From positions 2,108,001-2,172,000 of the forward strand of contig NZ_JAVIWQ010000002.1 of assembly GCF_034313965.1 (NCBI RefSeq): a stretch of DNA of 64,000 nucleotides. Reading direction: 5' to 3'. Both the position numbers and the translations under genes were made by a program. The notes below the pieces were generated by a model. That model was given only the letters and a program-made list of their open reading frames with translations, had not been told where the DNA came from and did not search any database. The stretch comes from Herbaspirillum sp. RTI4 (GTDB taxonomy: Bacteria > Pseudomonadota > Gammaproteobacteria > Burkholderiales > Burkholderiaceae_D). Shown piece after piece: positions 7,838 through 18,866 of this stretch. The number at the start of each line of letters is the position of its first letter. Within the stretch, counting starts at the first letter, position 1.

Positions 7838-8767
7838 ATGGCCGATGAAGGGCTACGCCCCATTATCGTCAAACGCATCAAAAAAGGCGGTGGCGGCCAT
7901 CATGGCGGCGCATGGAAGATTGCCTACGCCGATTTTGTGACGGCGATGATGGCGTTTTTTCTGCTGATGTGGCTGTTGGGTTCGACTGCCAAAGGCGATT
8001 TGAACGGTATTGCTGAATTTTTCAAGACGCCATTAAAGGTGGCTATGGCAGGCGGTTCTGGTAGCGGCGATGCGTCGAGTATCTTGCCGGGCGGGGGTAA
8101 GGATTTGACGCGGCAAGATGGCCAGCTGCGACGAGGTCAAAACGACACCCCTAGCAAGAAGACCACTCAACGCGCGGCCAAGCAGGAGGCGCAGCGCATT
8201 GAAATGGAAAAGCTCAAAGAATTGAAGAAGCGCATTGAAGAAGCAATCGAGGCCAGTCCGAGCCTGAGTCAGTTCAAGAAACAGCTCTTGCTCGACATCA
8301 CAACCGAGGGGCTGCGGATACAGATTGTCGATGAAAAAAATCGTCCGATGTTTGCCTTGGCGAAAGCAGATTTGCAGCCTTACACCAGGGACATTCTGCG
8401 TGAAATTGGCAAGGTACTGAATGACGTGCCGAATAAAATCAGCTTGTCAGGACATACGGATGCGACTCCTTACGCGACCGGCGAAAAAAGATATAGCAAC
8501 TGGGAGTTGTCGGCCGATCGCGCTAACGCCTCGCGTCGCGAACTGATTGCCGGCGGCATGGACGAGTCGAAGTTGCTGAGGGTGGTTGGTTTATCCTCCG
8601 CAGTTTTGCTGGACAAGGAAGATCCTTTCAATCCAATTAATCGCCGAATCAGCATTATCGTCATGAATAAAGAAACTGAAGAAGCAATTGAAAAAGACAG
8701 CGGCGCGTTGGAGGTATCCACTGATGCGGACGTAAAGGAAGGCTTGGCGATACCGGCCGGCAAATAA
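7838..8767 (+). CDS. motB: Flagellar motor protein MotB
   Basis: MotB anchors the stator to peptidoglycan and carries the proton-binding aspartate. A basic N-terminus (VKRIKKGGGGHHGGAWKIA) leads into a single membrane segment ADFVTAMMAFFLLMWLLG with the essential Asp at residue 32. A charged linker with coiled-coil character (about residues 105-150) precedes the OmpA/MotB peptidoglycan domain, seen as LSGHTDATPYATGEKRYSNWELSADRA. The length of 309 residues is normal. ACAGGAG lies six bases before the ATG. Confidence 0.96.
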   Translation: MADEGLRPIIVKRIKKGGGGHHGGAWKIAYADFVTAMMAFFLLMWLLGSTAKGDLNGIAEFFKTPLKVAMAGGSGSGDASSILPGGGKDLTRQDGQLRRGQNDTPSKKTTQRAAKQEAQRIEMEKLKELKKRIEEAIEASPSLSQFKKQLLLDITTEGLRIQIVDEKNRPMFALAKADLQPYTRDILREIGKVLNDVPNKISLSGHTDATPYATGEKRYSNWELSADRANASRRELIAGGMDESKLLRVVGLSSAVLLDKEDPFNPINRRISIIVMNKETEEAIEKDSGALEVSTDADVKEGLAIPAGK

Positions 8768-8812
8768 CAAAAATTCACTGACCTCTCTGTTGCGCAGAAA
8801 GGAAAATATCAA

Positions 8813-9364
8813 ATGACCAATACAAAAATGCTGCATGAGATCAAACGAATGCTGTTTGACGTCGCCGGAGGCGGCAGCAGGCAGCTGACGGAAGTCGAAA
8901 CCGACTTATTGCAGACCAATATTCTGCTGTCGGAAGCGATCGATAAGTTGGGTGCCAGTTTCATCTTGCTGCATCAATCCGTGCGCAATCAACAAGACAC
9001 GATGGAACTGCTGCTCGATCCCCGGCAATTGGCCGTTCCTCAACTCAAGGATCGTCTCAAGGAGATGGGTAACGATATCGATACGCAAGTTAACTCAGTC
9101 GTTACCTGTCTTCAGTTTCAGGATATGACTAGTCAGTTGATCGAGCGCATTCTCAAGCGGGTGATTGGTTTGCGCAATGTGCTCGGTGTGCTTGAAACCA
9201 GCAGCTTTGAATTTTCCGCAGAGAATGAAGAAACCGAGGCCGTGGTGGATCTTTTGAGGGCAACCAATCTGACGATGGAAGAACAATTGATAGCACTTGA
9301 AAACGGTTTATGGAAAACAGTTCGTCAAAAACACATGCAAAGTGGCGACATAGATTTGTTTTAG
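8813..9364 (+). CDS. CheZ-like chemotaxis protein
   Basis: This all-helical 183-residue protein contains CLQFQDMTSQLIERI, which matches the active-site helix of CheZ (E. coli pattern DFQDLTGQ). D104 and Q108 take the places of the catalytic Asp143 and Gln147. It ends in SGDIDLF, an acidic-hydrophobic tail reminiscent of the CheY-binding C-terminus of CheZ. The gene lies between motB and cheY, 45 bases after motB, with AAAGGA as ribosome-binding site. I infer a CheY-P phosphatase or CheY-binding protein; overall it is shorter than E. coli CheZ and I cannot prove orthology. An alternative is an adaptor that merely shares the helix motif. Confidence 0.65.
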   Translation: MTNTKMLHEIKRMLFDVAGGGSRQLTEVETDLLQTNILLSEAIDKLGASFILLHQSVRNQQDTMELLLDPRQLAVPQLKDRLKEMGNDIDTQVNSVVTCLQFQDMTSQLIERILKRVIGLRNVLGVLETSSFEFSAENEETEAVVDLLRATNLTMEEQLIALENGLWKTVRQKHMQSGDIDLF

Positions 9365-9496
9365 ATATGTAGTTGCGGCTACGAGCGAAAACGCTTCGAG
9401 AAAACGCGTGAATTTATGTATCCATGACGGTTTTGTGCTGTGAATGCGGCATAATGCCTGAATGTAAGAATAAGCAATTGAGAACGGGGAATTAAG

Positions 9497-9862
9497 ATGG
9501 CAAAAACGATACTTGCAGTGGATGATTCTGGTTCATTGCGTCAGATGGTGGTGTTCAGTCTGAAGGCTGCCGGTTATCAGGTCGTCGAAGCAGTTGATGG
9601 ACAGGATGGTCTGGAAAAAGCGAAGGCTCAAACTTTTGATTTGGTGCTGACCGATCAAAACATGCCGCGCATGGATGGTCTGACATTTATTCGTTCTTTG
9701 CGCGCCCTGACGAGCTATCAAAAAATACCCATCCTGATGCTCACGACAGAGTTCAGTGAGGAAATGAAAGCCAAAGGTAAAGCAGCGGGTGCGAACGGTT
9801 GGCTGGTCAAACCTTTCGATCCGCAGCGATTGACCGAAGTCGTCAAAAAAGTCATCGGTTAG
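9497..9862 (+). CDS. cheY: Chemotaxis response regulator CheY
   Basis: A stand-alone receiver domain of 121 residues. Acid pocket D9 and D10 (AVDDSGSLR), phosphoacceptor D53 (VLTDQNMPRMDG), the switch Thr in LMLTTE and the conserved lysine in WLVKPFDP (about residue 105) are all present. It should carry the signal from CheA to the flagellar switch. GGGGA lies seven bases before the ATG. The position directly before cheA supports CheY rather than another receiver. Confidence 0.93.
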   Translation: MAKTILAVDDSGSLRQMVVFSLKAAGYQVVEAVDGQDGLEKAKAQTFDLVLTDQNMPRMDGLTFIRSLRALTSYQKIPILMLTTEFSEEMKAKGKAAGANGWLVKPFDPQRLTEVVKKVIG

Positions 9863-10018
9863 TCGCAGCCCGGACAACTTTTGCAAATGCTGACATAACG
9901 ATAAAAACGGCGCGAACAACGAACTCGGTGTTTAGCGGTACTTTGAACGGCCATGACGCCGTGATGAAAAACCAGCGATAGCAAAATATGAGCAAAACAG
10001 CCGCGGTGGAGCTTTATC

Positions 10019-12148
10019 ATGACCATTGATATGAGCCAGTTTTTTCAAGTGTTTTTCGAGGAGACCGACGAAGGTCTCGCGGAAATGGAAAAGCTATTGT
10101 TGGGAATCAATATCGCGGATCCCGATCCCGAAGATCTCAACGCAATTTTCCGTGCGGCCCATTCGATCAAGGGTGGCGCATCGACTTTCGGCATGAACGA
10201 CCTCGCCGAAGTGACCCACGTATTGGAATCCCTTCTGGACGGCTTGCGCAAAGGCGAAATGGCCTTGACGTCGCAGCACGTCGATGCGTTTCTGGCAGCC
10301 AAGGACATGCTCAAGGCGATGGTGGATGGTCATCGTTATGGCTCTGCCGTTGACTTGAATTCCGTTACAGGGCTGACAGCCTTACTCAAAAAATTGTCAC
10401 AAGGCGGCGCTGCTGTCCCAGTACCGGTCGCGGTAGTTGCACCGGCACCCGCACAGCCAGAAGAGGTGCTGCGTTACCGCATCGAATTACCGGCAATCAC
10501 GGATCGTGATACCGAAGCATTGACCCAGGAACTCGGTTTGTTAGGGGCGGTAGAAAAGCTGGCGCTGGATCACGAGGGTTGTGCATTCTTGCTCAATACC
10601 AGCGCGAGCCGGGATGACATCATCGCTTTATGTTCCTTCATCGTGAACGCGGACGACCTGAAAATTACGTTTGTCGCGCAGACGCAAGAAGAGAAGCAGG
10701 GTTATGGATTTATTGCTCCTTTTTCGCCGATCAATGCCACCGAGGAAGAGCGCGGATTTGGTTTCTTCGCGCCTTTTGTGCCTCAAAATTTGAGCGACGA
10801 AGAACGCGGGTATGGATTTTTTACCGATGAGCCCTCTGCAAGTCCAGAGGAAATCGTCAGACCTGTGGACAGCGCAGCTGAGGCACTGACGGCAGAGGTT
10901 GTCGAAGACGCCGGTGAAAAAAAGCATGTCTCCAAGCGTGATGAGAAAGCAGTTGCGCATGAATCCTCGTCGATACGGGTCGGTATTGAAAAGGTCGATC
11001 AGCTGATTAACCTGGTTGGTGAGCTGGTAATTACGCAAGCCATGATCGAGCAGCGCACCGATTCGCTCGATCCCATGGTGCATGAACGCTTGCTTAACAG
11101 TGTCAACCAGCTGACCCGTAACACGCGCGACTTGCAGGAAGCCGTAATGTCTATCCGCATGATGCCGATGGATTATGTGTTCTCACGTTTTCCGCGCATG
11201 GTGCGTGATCTGGCGACTAAGCTGGGCAAACGGGTGGAATTTCTGACGCGTGGTGCCGGTACCGAACTGGATAAGGGCTTGATTGAGCGTATCGTTGATC
11301 CGCTGACGCATCTGGTGCGTAATAGTGTTGATCACGGTATAGAAATGCCGGACGTCCGTTTGAGTGCGGGCAAGGGCGATACAGGTCGTCTTACGTTGTC
11401 TGCCGAACATCACGGCGGCAATATTCTCATTGAGGTGATCGACGATGGCGGTGGTTTGAGCCGCGAGCGCATTCTCGCCAAAGCCCGGCAGCAAGGGATG
11501 CCGGTAAGTGATTCGCTTACTGATAATGACGTCTGGCAATTAATTTTCGAGCCGGGCTTTTCGACTGCGGAGATCGTCACCGATGTCTCTGGTCGGGGTG
11601 TCGGCATGGATGTGGTTAAACGCAACATTACCGCAATGGGGGGTACGGTTGGAATCACCTCCGCCAAGGGATTGGGCACGACGATTTCTATTTCCCTGCC
11701 TCTGACGCTGGCTATTCTGGACGGTATGTCAATTCGCATTGGCGAGGAAGTCTATATTTTGCCGCTGGGATACGTGATCGAATCATTGCAACCGGCCAAA
11801 GACGATATCAAAGAAATAAGCGGGCAGGGTACGGTGATCAAAGTGCGTGGAGAATATCTGCCTTTGATACCGCTATATCAACTTTTTGGTATTGTCCCGA
11901 CGTATACTGACCCCGCACAAGGTTTAGTTGTCATCTTGGAGTCTGCAGGAAAGAAGGCCGCATTGTTCGTGGACGATCTGGTTGGCCAGCAGCAAGTCGT
12001 GGTGAAGAACCTCGAGTCAAATTATCGTAAGGTTGCCGGAATTTCTGGTGCTACTATTCTTGGTGACGGTGGAGTTGCCTTGATTATCGATGTTGCTGCG
12101 CTTTTGCGCTCCAGCCGGCAGTTAAGCCCTGAGGCTGTTTATTCGTGA
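10019..12148 (+). CDS. cheA: Chemotaxis histidine kinase CheA
   Basis: CheA autophosphorylates and passes phosphate to CheY. Domains in order: P1 phosphotransfer (H48 in FRAAHSIKGGASTFGM), a P2-like segment (about residues 150-220), a linker with three 18-residue repeats starting at residues 224, 242 and 260 (each with EE..GyGFF), P3 dimerisation (IRVGIEKVDQLINLVGELVITQAMIEQ), P4 kinase with N box HLVRNSVDHGIE, G1 DDGGGL and G2 GRGVGMDVV, and a CheW-like P5. The length is 709 residues. The linker repeats are not part of the E. coli protein. The cheY-cheA gap is 156 bases; cheW follows after 24. Confidence 0.96.
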   Translation: MTIDMSQFFQVFFEETDEGLAEMEKLLLGINIADPDPEDLNAIFRAAHSIKGGASTFGMNDLAEVTHVLESLLDGLRKGEMALTSQHVDAFLAAKDMLKAMVDGHRYGSAVDLNSVTGLTALLKKLSQGGAAVPVPVAVVAPAPAQPEEVLRYRIELPAITDRDTEALTQELGLLGAVEKLALDHEGCAFLLNTSASRDDIIALCSFIVNADDLKITFVAQTQEEKQGYGFIAPFSPINATEEERGFGFFAPFVPQNLSDEERGYGFFTDEPSASPEEIVRPVDSAAEALTAEVVEDAGEKKHVSKRDEKAVAHESSSIRVGIEKVDQLINLVGELVITQAMIEQRTDSLDPMVHERLLNSVNQLTRNTRDLQEAVMSIRMMPMDYVFSRFPRMVRDLATKLGKRVEFLTRGAGTELDKGLIERIVDPLTHLVRNSVDHGIEMPDVRLSAGKGDTGRLTLSAEHHGGNILIEVIDDGGGLSRERILAKARQQGMPVSDSLTDNDVWQLIFEPGFSTAEIVTDVSGRGVGMDVVKRNITAMGGTVGITSAKGLGTTISISLPLTLAILDGMSIRIGEEVYILPLGYVIESLQPAKDDIKEISGQGTVIKVRGEYLPLIPLYQLFGIVPTYTDPAQGLVVILESAGKKAALFVDDLVGQQQVVVKNLESNYRKVAGISGATILGDGGVALIIDVAALLRSSRQLSPEAVYS

Positions 12149-12172
12149 TTATTAAAAAAGAAGGTTCCTATC

Positions 12173-12679
12173 ATGTCAGATAACGCTATCAAAAGTGCAT
12201 CGAGCTTCGGTGAAAAAACCGACAACACAGGCAATGAATTTCTTGCCTTCACTTTGGGTAAGGAAGAGTACGGCATCGATATCCTGAAGGTTCAGGAAAT
12301 CCGTGGCTACGAAGCCGTTACGCGTATCGCAAATTCCCCTGAATTTATCAAAGGGGTCGTGAACCTGCGAGGGATCATCGTCCCCATCGTGGATATGCGG
12401 ATTAAATTCAAACTGGGCGAGCCGACATACGATCAGTTTACGGTCGTTATCATCCTGAACATTTTTGGTCGCGTGGTTGGCATGGTTGTCGACAGCGTAT
12501 CGGATGTGATCACGCTCGATGCCGAGCAAGTCAAGCCAGCACCTGAAATGGGTACGACTTTCGATTCCGACTATCTGATCGGTCTCGGCACTCTGGACGA
12601 ACGCATGCTGATTCTGGTGGATATCGACAAACTGATGTCCAGCGCCGACATGGGTCTGCTGGAAAAACTGGCGGCTTAA
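12173..12679 (+). CDS. cheW: Chemotaxis coupling protein CheW
   Basis: CheW links receptors to CheA. The 168-residue protein is a single CheW domain with [18 protein letters not shown], the conserved [22 protein letters not shown] segment, and [13 protein letters not shown]. It follows cheA by 24 bases with GAAGG before the ATG. A strong terminator lies 84 bases after the stop, so it is probably the last gene of the transcript. Confidence 0.96.
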   Translation: MSDNAIKSASSFGEKTDNTGNEFLAFTLGKEEYGIDILKVQEIRGYEAVTRIANSPEFIKGVVNLRGIIVPIVDMRIKFKLGEPTYDQFTVVIILNIFGRVVGMVVDSVSDVITLDAEQVKPAPEMGTTFDSDYLIGLGTLDERMLILVDIDKLMSSADMGLLEKLAA

Positions 12680-12762
12680 TATGGCTCAATGCAGGTCAAT
12701 GCAGTAAGCGGTGCAACGCCAGGATCCGATAGCGATCTTGTCTGGCGATGTAATAAAAAATG

Positions 12763-12797
12763 GGTGTTGTCAGCTTTGCTGGCAGCGCCTTTTTTTT
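12763..12797 (+). terminator. Rho-independent terminator of the che operon
   Basis: GGTGTTGTCAGC pairs over 12 positions (three G-T wobbles) with GCTGGCAGCGCC around a TTT loop and is followed by eight T. It stands after cheW on the plus strand. Confidence 0.9.
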
Positions 12798-12921
12798 ACG
12801 TTAAATTTTTAAGCGATGAATGCGAGTAATTTTCTTGTTTGGCCTACAGAAAACCGCGGCACGGTCGATACCAAAGACATAGCGTGCAACATGGCACACC
12901 GGTCAACCTCGTGGGCAAGTG

Positions 12922-13902
12922 ATGACAACAACAAATCTTCCCTTATTTGATTCATTCCCTGCCAATACCCTGCATGCCTTCGGGTTTTTCAACGTCAACG
13001 CAGAAATGCGTTTCGACCGGCTCTCTCGCCTGGCTCGGCGTTTATTCAATGTGCCGATTGCGTTCGTCAGCATGGTGGACGCCAGAAATGCCATCACCAA
13101 GACGCCGCATGTCAACGGACTCACTCCGCATGCCAGTGACGATATTCTGATCGTTCCGGATACGGTACTGGATGCGCGTTTCAATGACAGTCCGCTGGTA
13201 ACGGGCAGCCCCAATATCCGGTTTTATGCCGGCTGCCCGATCAGCATTGGCAATGGCGAAAAATTGGGCACGCTTTGCCTGATCGATCAACAGCCGCGTT
13301 CATTTGATGCCGCTGATCTGGCACTGTTACTGGATCTGGCGCAGATGGCCGATCAGGAACTGGCCGCCATGGAGCTGGCGACGATAGATGAACTGACCAA
13401 ACTGTACAACCGGCGCGGCTTCGAGGCAGCGGGATCGCATGGGCTGAGTTTGTGCGCGCGTCTGGAGACGCCGGTGTCCATGCTGTATTTCGATCTGGAT
13501 ATGTTCAAGTGCATTAACGATCGCTTCGGCCATGCGGAAGGTGATTTTGCGTTGAAAAATTTTGCGCGGATATTGACCGAGACTCTGCGCAAATCGGATG
13601 TGATCGGACGTCTGGGCGGCGACGAATTTGCCGTGCTGCTGACCAATACTTCACCGGCGCAAGCCGCGCGGACGCTGCAACATCTGGAGCAAGCCGTACG
13701 AGGCTATAACGGCAGTAACGAGCGTGGTTACGAATTACGTTACAGCGTTGGGTATGTGCAGTATCAGCCGACGTTGCATCCGACTCTGGCTGAACTGATG
13801 CAGCATGCCGATACGCTGATGTATGAAAATAAAAAGCAGTCACCGAATCTCATCGGAAAAACGGTAACGCGATTTTTGAAGCTGGTTTCCAGCCGCAAAT
13901 AA
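12922..13902 (+). CDS. GAF-GGDEF diguanylate cyclase
   Basis: An N-terminal GAF domain (about residues 20-155; YAGCPISIGNGEKLGTLCLID is typical) is followed by a GGDEF domain with intact active site LGGDEFAVLL (about residue 233). A product-inhibition I-site RKSD stands exactly five residues before GGDEF. The DELTKLYNRRGFE segment that starts GGDEF domains is present. No signal or membrane segment is seen, so it should make cyclic-di-GMP in the cytoplasm. GTG 12919 directly precedes ATG 12922; I use the ATG. It lies after the che terminator, so it has its own promoter, but a link to motility is plausible because c-di-GMP opposes swimming. Confidence 0.9.
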   Translation: MTTTNLPLFDSFPANTLHAFGFFNVNAEMRFDRLSRLARRLFNVPIAFVSMVDARNAITKTPHVNGLTPHASDDILIVPDTVLDARFNDSPLVTGSPNIRFYAGCPISIGNGEKLGTLCLIDQQPRSFDAADLALLLDLAQMADQELAAMELATIDELTKLYNRRGFEAAGSHGLSLCARLETPVSMLYFDLDMFKCINDRFGHAEGDFALKNFARILTETLRKSDVIGRLGGDEFAVLLTNTSPAQAARTLQHLEQAVRGYNGSNERGYELRYSVGYVQYQPTLHPTLAELMQHADTLMYENKKQSPNLIGKTVTRFLKLVSSRK

Positions 13903-14074
13903 GGGTGTCAGAGGGAAGGCTTGCTGCGCACATCGGCATGTCATCACGAAACATGGCTTGAGGAGGGCGTTGCGGCTTGCTTGGGCTTGCAGCAGTAGCG
14001 CAGCGGGGGTAGTCGCTTCGACTTTCGATTGCCCCTCCTGCCGCCTCTCCGTGTTTCTTTCCAGCCGTATTTTT

Positions 14075-15310
14075 CTAGTGCAGATGTCCCGGCACTACGG
14101 GCATGTCTTCCGGCATTTCGGCGTGAACCAGAATCCCTTCCTCGTCGGGGAAAAAAGGCGCGCCGCAGTCTTCGCACACTTCCATCTCAAAACAACCCGC
14201 ATGTTGCCTGACATGCACGATGCCATTTTCACGTAGCGCGCCGAGAATTTCTTCCAGCGGCGTCGGTTCCGTTGGCATCCCTCCGGGGGTCATCGGCGAG
14301 GGTTCTGCTTCGGCATCTTCCTGCCCGTACAGTGGCCAAACTACGCCGTAGACGATGTCTCCACCGCCGACGCTGAAGCCGATGCGGTATTCATCAACAC
14401 GACCTTCCGGGCCATCTTCGCTGAAGCCACCGATGTTGGCGTGCAAGTCTTTGGAGTCGACGTTCAGGTTGTGAATCAAATAGTGATTAGCAGCATGAAT
14501 GGATGCCTTGCGGATTTTTTTATCTGCTTCCCGGCAGGCGCTGAAATAGGCGGCCGGAAACAGAAATTCCAGATTGCAGCCCGGGAGTATCTGCGAAAGC
14601 GAAGGTCCGGCTTGTTGACTCCATTGCGTCAGGACATCGGCCTTGCTGGCCGCAATGTCGACTGGGGCCGCCTCTTGCCAGCGCAGCAGGGGCGCGCCGC
14701 ATGGCGCCACCACACAAGCCAGCAAATAGCGTGTATCAGCCATGAAGGGTGCTGTTGGCAGGGGTTTTGAGGCCGCCTTTGGCAAACCTTCCGTCAACGC
14801 GGCCTGTGCCATGCGGCGTGTCAGCGCATGAACTTCAACGTGATCGCGAGGCAGCTGATCGATTGCATACAGGGTAGGGGACAGTGCAATACGCGCGCCC
14901 GCTGCCAGGATGTGTCCATGCAACTGGGCAAACAGATTGGCTTGTACATCGGCAGGCAAGTTGCCTGAGGCGATGGAAAAACGCGTCCATGCCAGTACCG
15001 GGAAGGCGATCAGCAGTGCATTGCAGAGCATGCCCTGATCGTCAATGATGCAGGATTCACTGGCGTTTTCAATTGCTTCCACCAGCACGTCGTAGGCTTG
15101 AATATCGGAATTGAATAAATGTTCGAGTGCTGCGTCCAGCGTGTTCTGCTGTTTGGCACCCAGCACCTTGGTGGCGAGAGCATCCAGTTGTAGCTCCCAG
15201 CCACGCTGCTCGATACGACTGGAGGCCTGTTCCAGCGCTTGCGACAAGGCGGTCAGACGCTGGCTGTCAGCGGAAAATTTTTGAGTGCTTTGTTTAACAG
15301 GACGACGCAT
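14075..15310 (-). CDS. DUF2863-type protein of unknown function
   Basis: A 411-residue soluble protein that resembles the beta-proteobacterial DUF2863 group; I have no function to offer. The N-terminal half is helical (LTALSQALEQASSRIEQRGWELQLDALATKVL). The middle has ADTRYLLACVVAPCGAPLLRWQE, and the C-terminal part holds CEDCGAPFFPDEEG, which looks like half of a zinc ribbon together with nearby His and Cys residues. It is isolated: plus-strand diguanylate cyclase on one side, aconitase terminator on the other. The 172-base gap to the cyclase gene holds nothing I can identify. Confidence 0.65.
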   Translation of the reverse strand: MRRPVKQSTQKFSADSQRLTALSQALEQASSRIEQRGWELQLDALATKVLGAKQQNTLDAALEHLFNSDIQAYDVLVEAIENASESCIIDDQGMLCNALLIAFPVLAWTRFSIASGNLPADVQANLFAQLHGHILAAGARIALSPTLYAIDQLPRDHVEVHALTRRMAQAALTEGLPKAASKPLPTAPFMADTRYLLACVVAPCGAPLLRWQEAAPVDIAASKADVLTQWSQQAGPSLSQILPGCNLEFLFPAAYFSACREADKKIRKASIHAANHYLIHNLNVDSKDLHANIGGFSEDGPEGRVDEYRIGFSVGGGDIVYGVVWPLYGQEDAEAEPSPMTPGGMPTEPTPLEEILGALRENGIVHVRQHAGCFEMEVCEDCGAPFFPDEEGILVHAEMPEDMPVVPGHLH

Positions 15311-15446
15311 GTTTTCTTAGGGCGATCAAGTATTCGGGTCTCTATTGTAGTGGATTCGCCGGGGCGAATTCTTCTGTGAGGAATTGATTTGTTTTCGGCG
15401 TGAAAATCACGCTTCAAAGTGAGGCGATAGCATCGGGTTTGCCCAT

Positions 15447-15473
15447 AAAAAACGCCGGCTTGTGGCCGGCGTT
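15447..15473 (-). terminator. Rho-independent terminator of acnA
   Basis: Read on the minus strand, AACGCCGGC and GCCGGCGTT form a 9-bp stem around CACAA and run into six T. It lies 54 bases past the acnA stop. Confidence 0.9.
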
Positions 15474-15527
15474 GTTCAAACCCGCAGTAGCGGGCAGGTA
15501 CGACGTTTTTTCAGATGCCGGCTTCTA

Positions 15528-18239
<2,712 letters not shown>

Positions 18240-18293
18240 GGCATCTTCTCCTTGAAGGGCAAAAATTATAGTAATTGCGGTGTGAATTCTGAG

Positions 18294-18851
18294 TTAGTTC
18301 TTGGCTATTGGTGTAGCCAGTATTCCGGTTTCGGCAGCTTCGTGGTCGTTGTTTTTACATTCGTTGGCGAGTTGCTGTCCTTTTTTGGCGTCGAGCAAAA
18401 TACCTTTCGCCGGGATGCCTATCCATACCAGGCCGACTTTGCGGTTTTCAAAACGGTTTGCTCCGGTCGTCGTGCCCACGCGCGTGAGGCGGTTCAGGTG
18501 TTTGTTCCAGCGGATGGCGATGTGTTTGTCATCGGCGTCGTTTTTGAAAATCGTCAGCTTTTGTCCCAGGTCGCAGGAAAAATCAGCGGATTTGGTGGTG
18601 CCGACATCCGGTTCGTTTTCATCGTCTTCGTCTTCAGAGGACAAGAGCTGTTTTGGCTTTGCAGACTCGGCAGAAGCTGCTCTTTCTCCGGTCTTGCTCT
18701 TGACTGTTTTCTTGGCTTTTTTGACCGGCTTTTTTGCGACCTTCGCGGCAGTTGCCGTTGCGTCAGGCGTTGCGGTTTGCGCGTTTGCTAAAGGAAGAGT
18801 GGCAATCAGTGCGACGCTTAACAGGAGAGCAAGTGAAGAATGTTTTTTCAT
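18294..18851 (-). CDS. Exported MliC-like protein
   Basis: The product has a signal peptide (MKKHSSLALLLSVALIATLPLANA, cleavage before QTATP), then a Lys/Ala/Thr-rich linker and an acidic DEDDENE stretch. The C-terminal domain (about residues 90-175) has the layout of the MliC/PliC lysozyme-inhibitor fold: first cysteine in FSCDLGQKL, a TTTGANRFE segment equivalent to the SGA.Y motif, VWIGIPAKGILLDAKKGQQL, and the second cysteine in NEC. No lipobox is present, so it would be soluble in the periplasm. I infer the fold from pattern only. It sits between a lyase gene and aconitase, an odd place for such a protein. Confidence 0.55.
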   Translation of the reverse strand: MKKHSSLALLLSVALIATLPLANAQTATPDATATAAKVAKKPVKKAKKTVKSKTGERAASAESAKPKQLLSSEDEDDENEPDVGTTKSADFSCDLGQKLTIFKNDADDKHIAIRWNKHLNRLTRVGTTTGANRFENRKVGLVWIGIPAKGILLDAKKGQQLANECKNNDHEAAETGILATPIAKN

Positions 18852-18866
18852 GGAATGGAGTGATAT

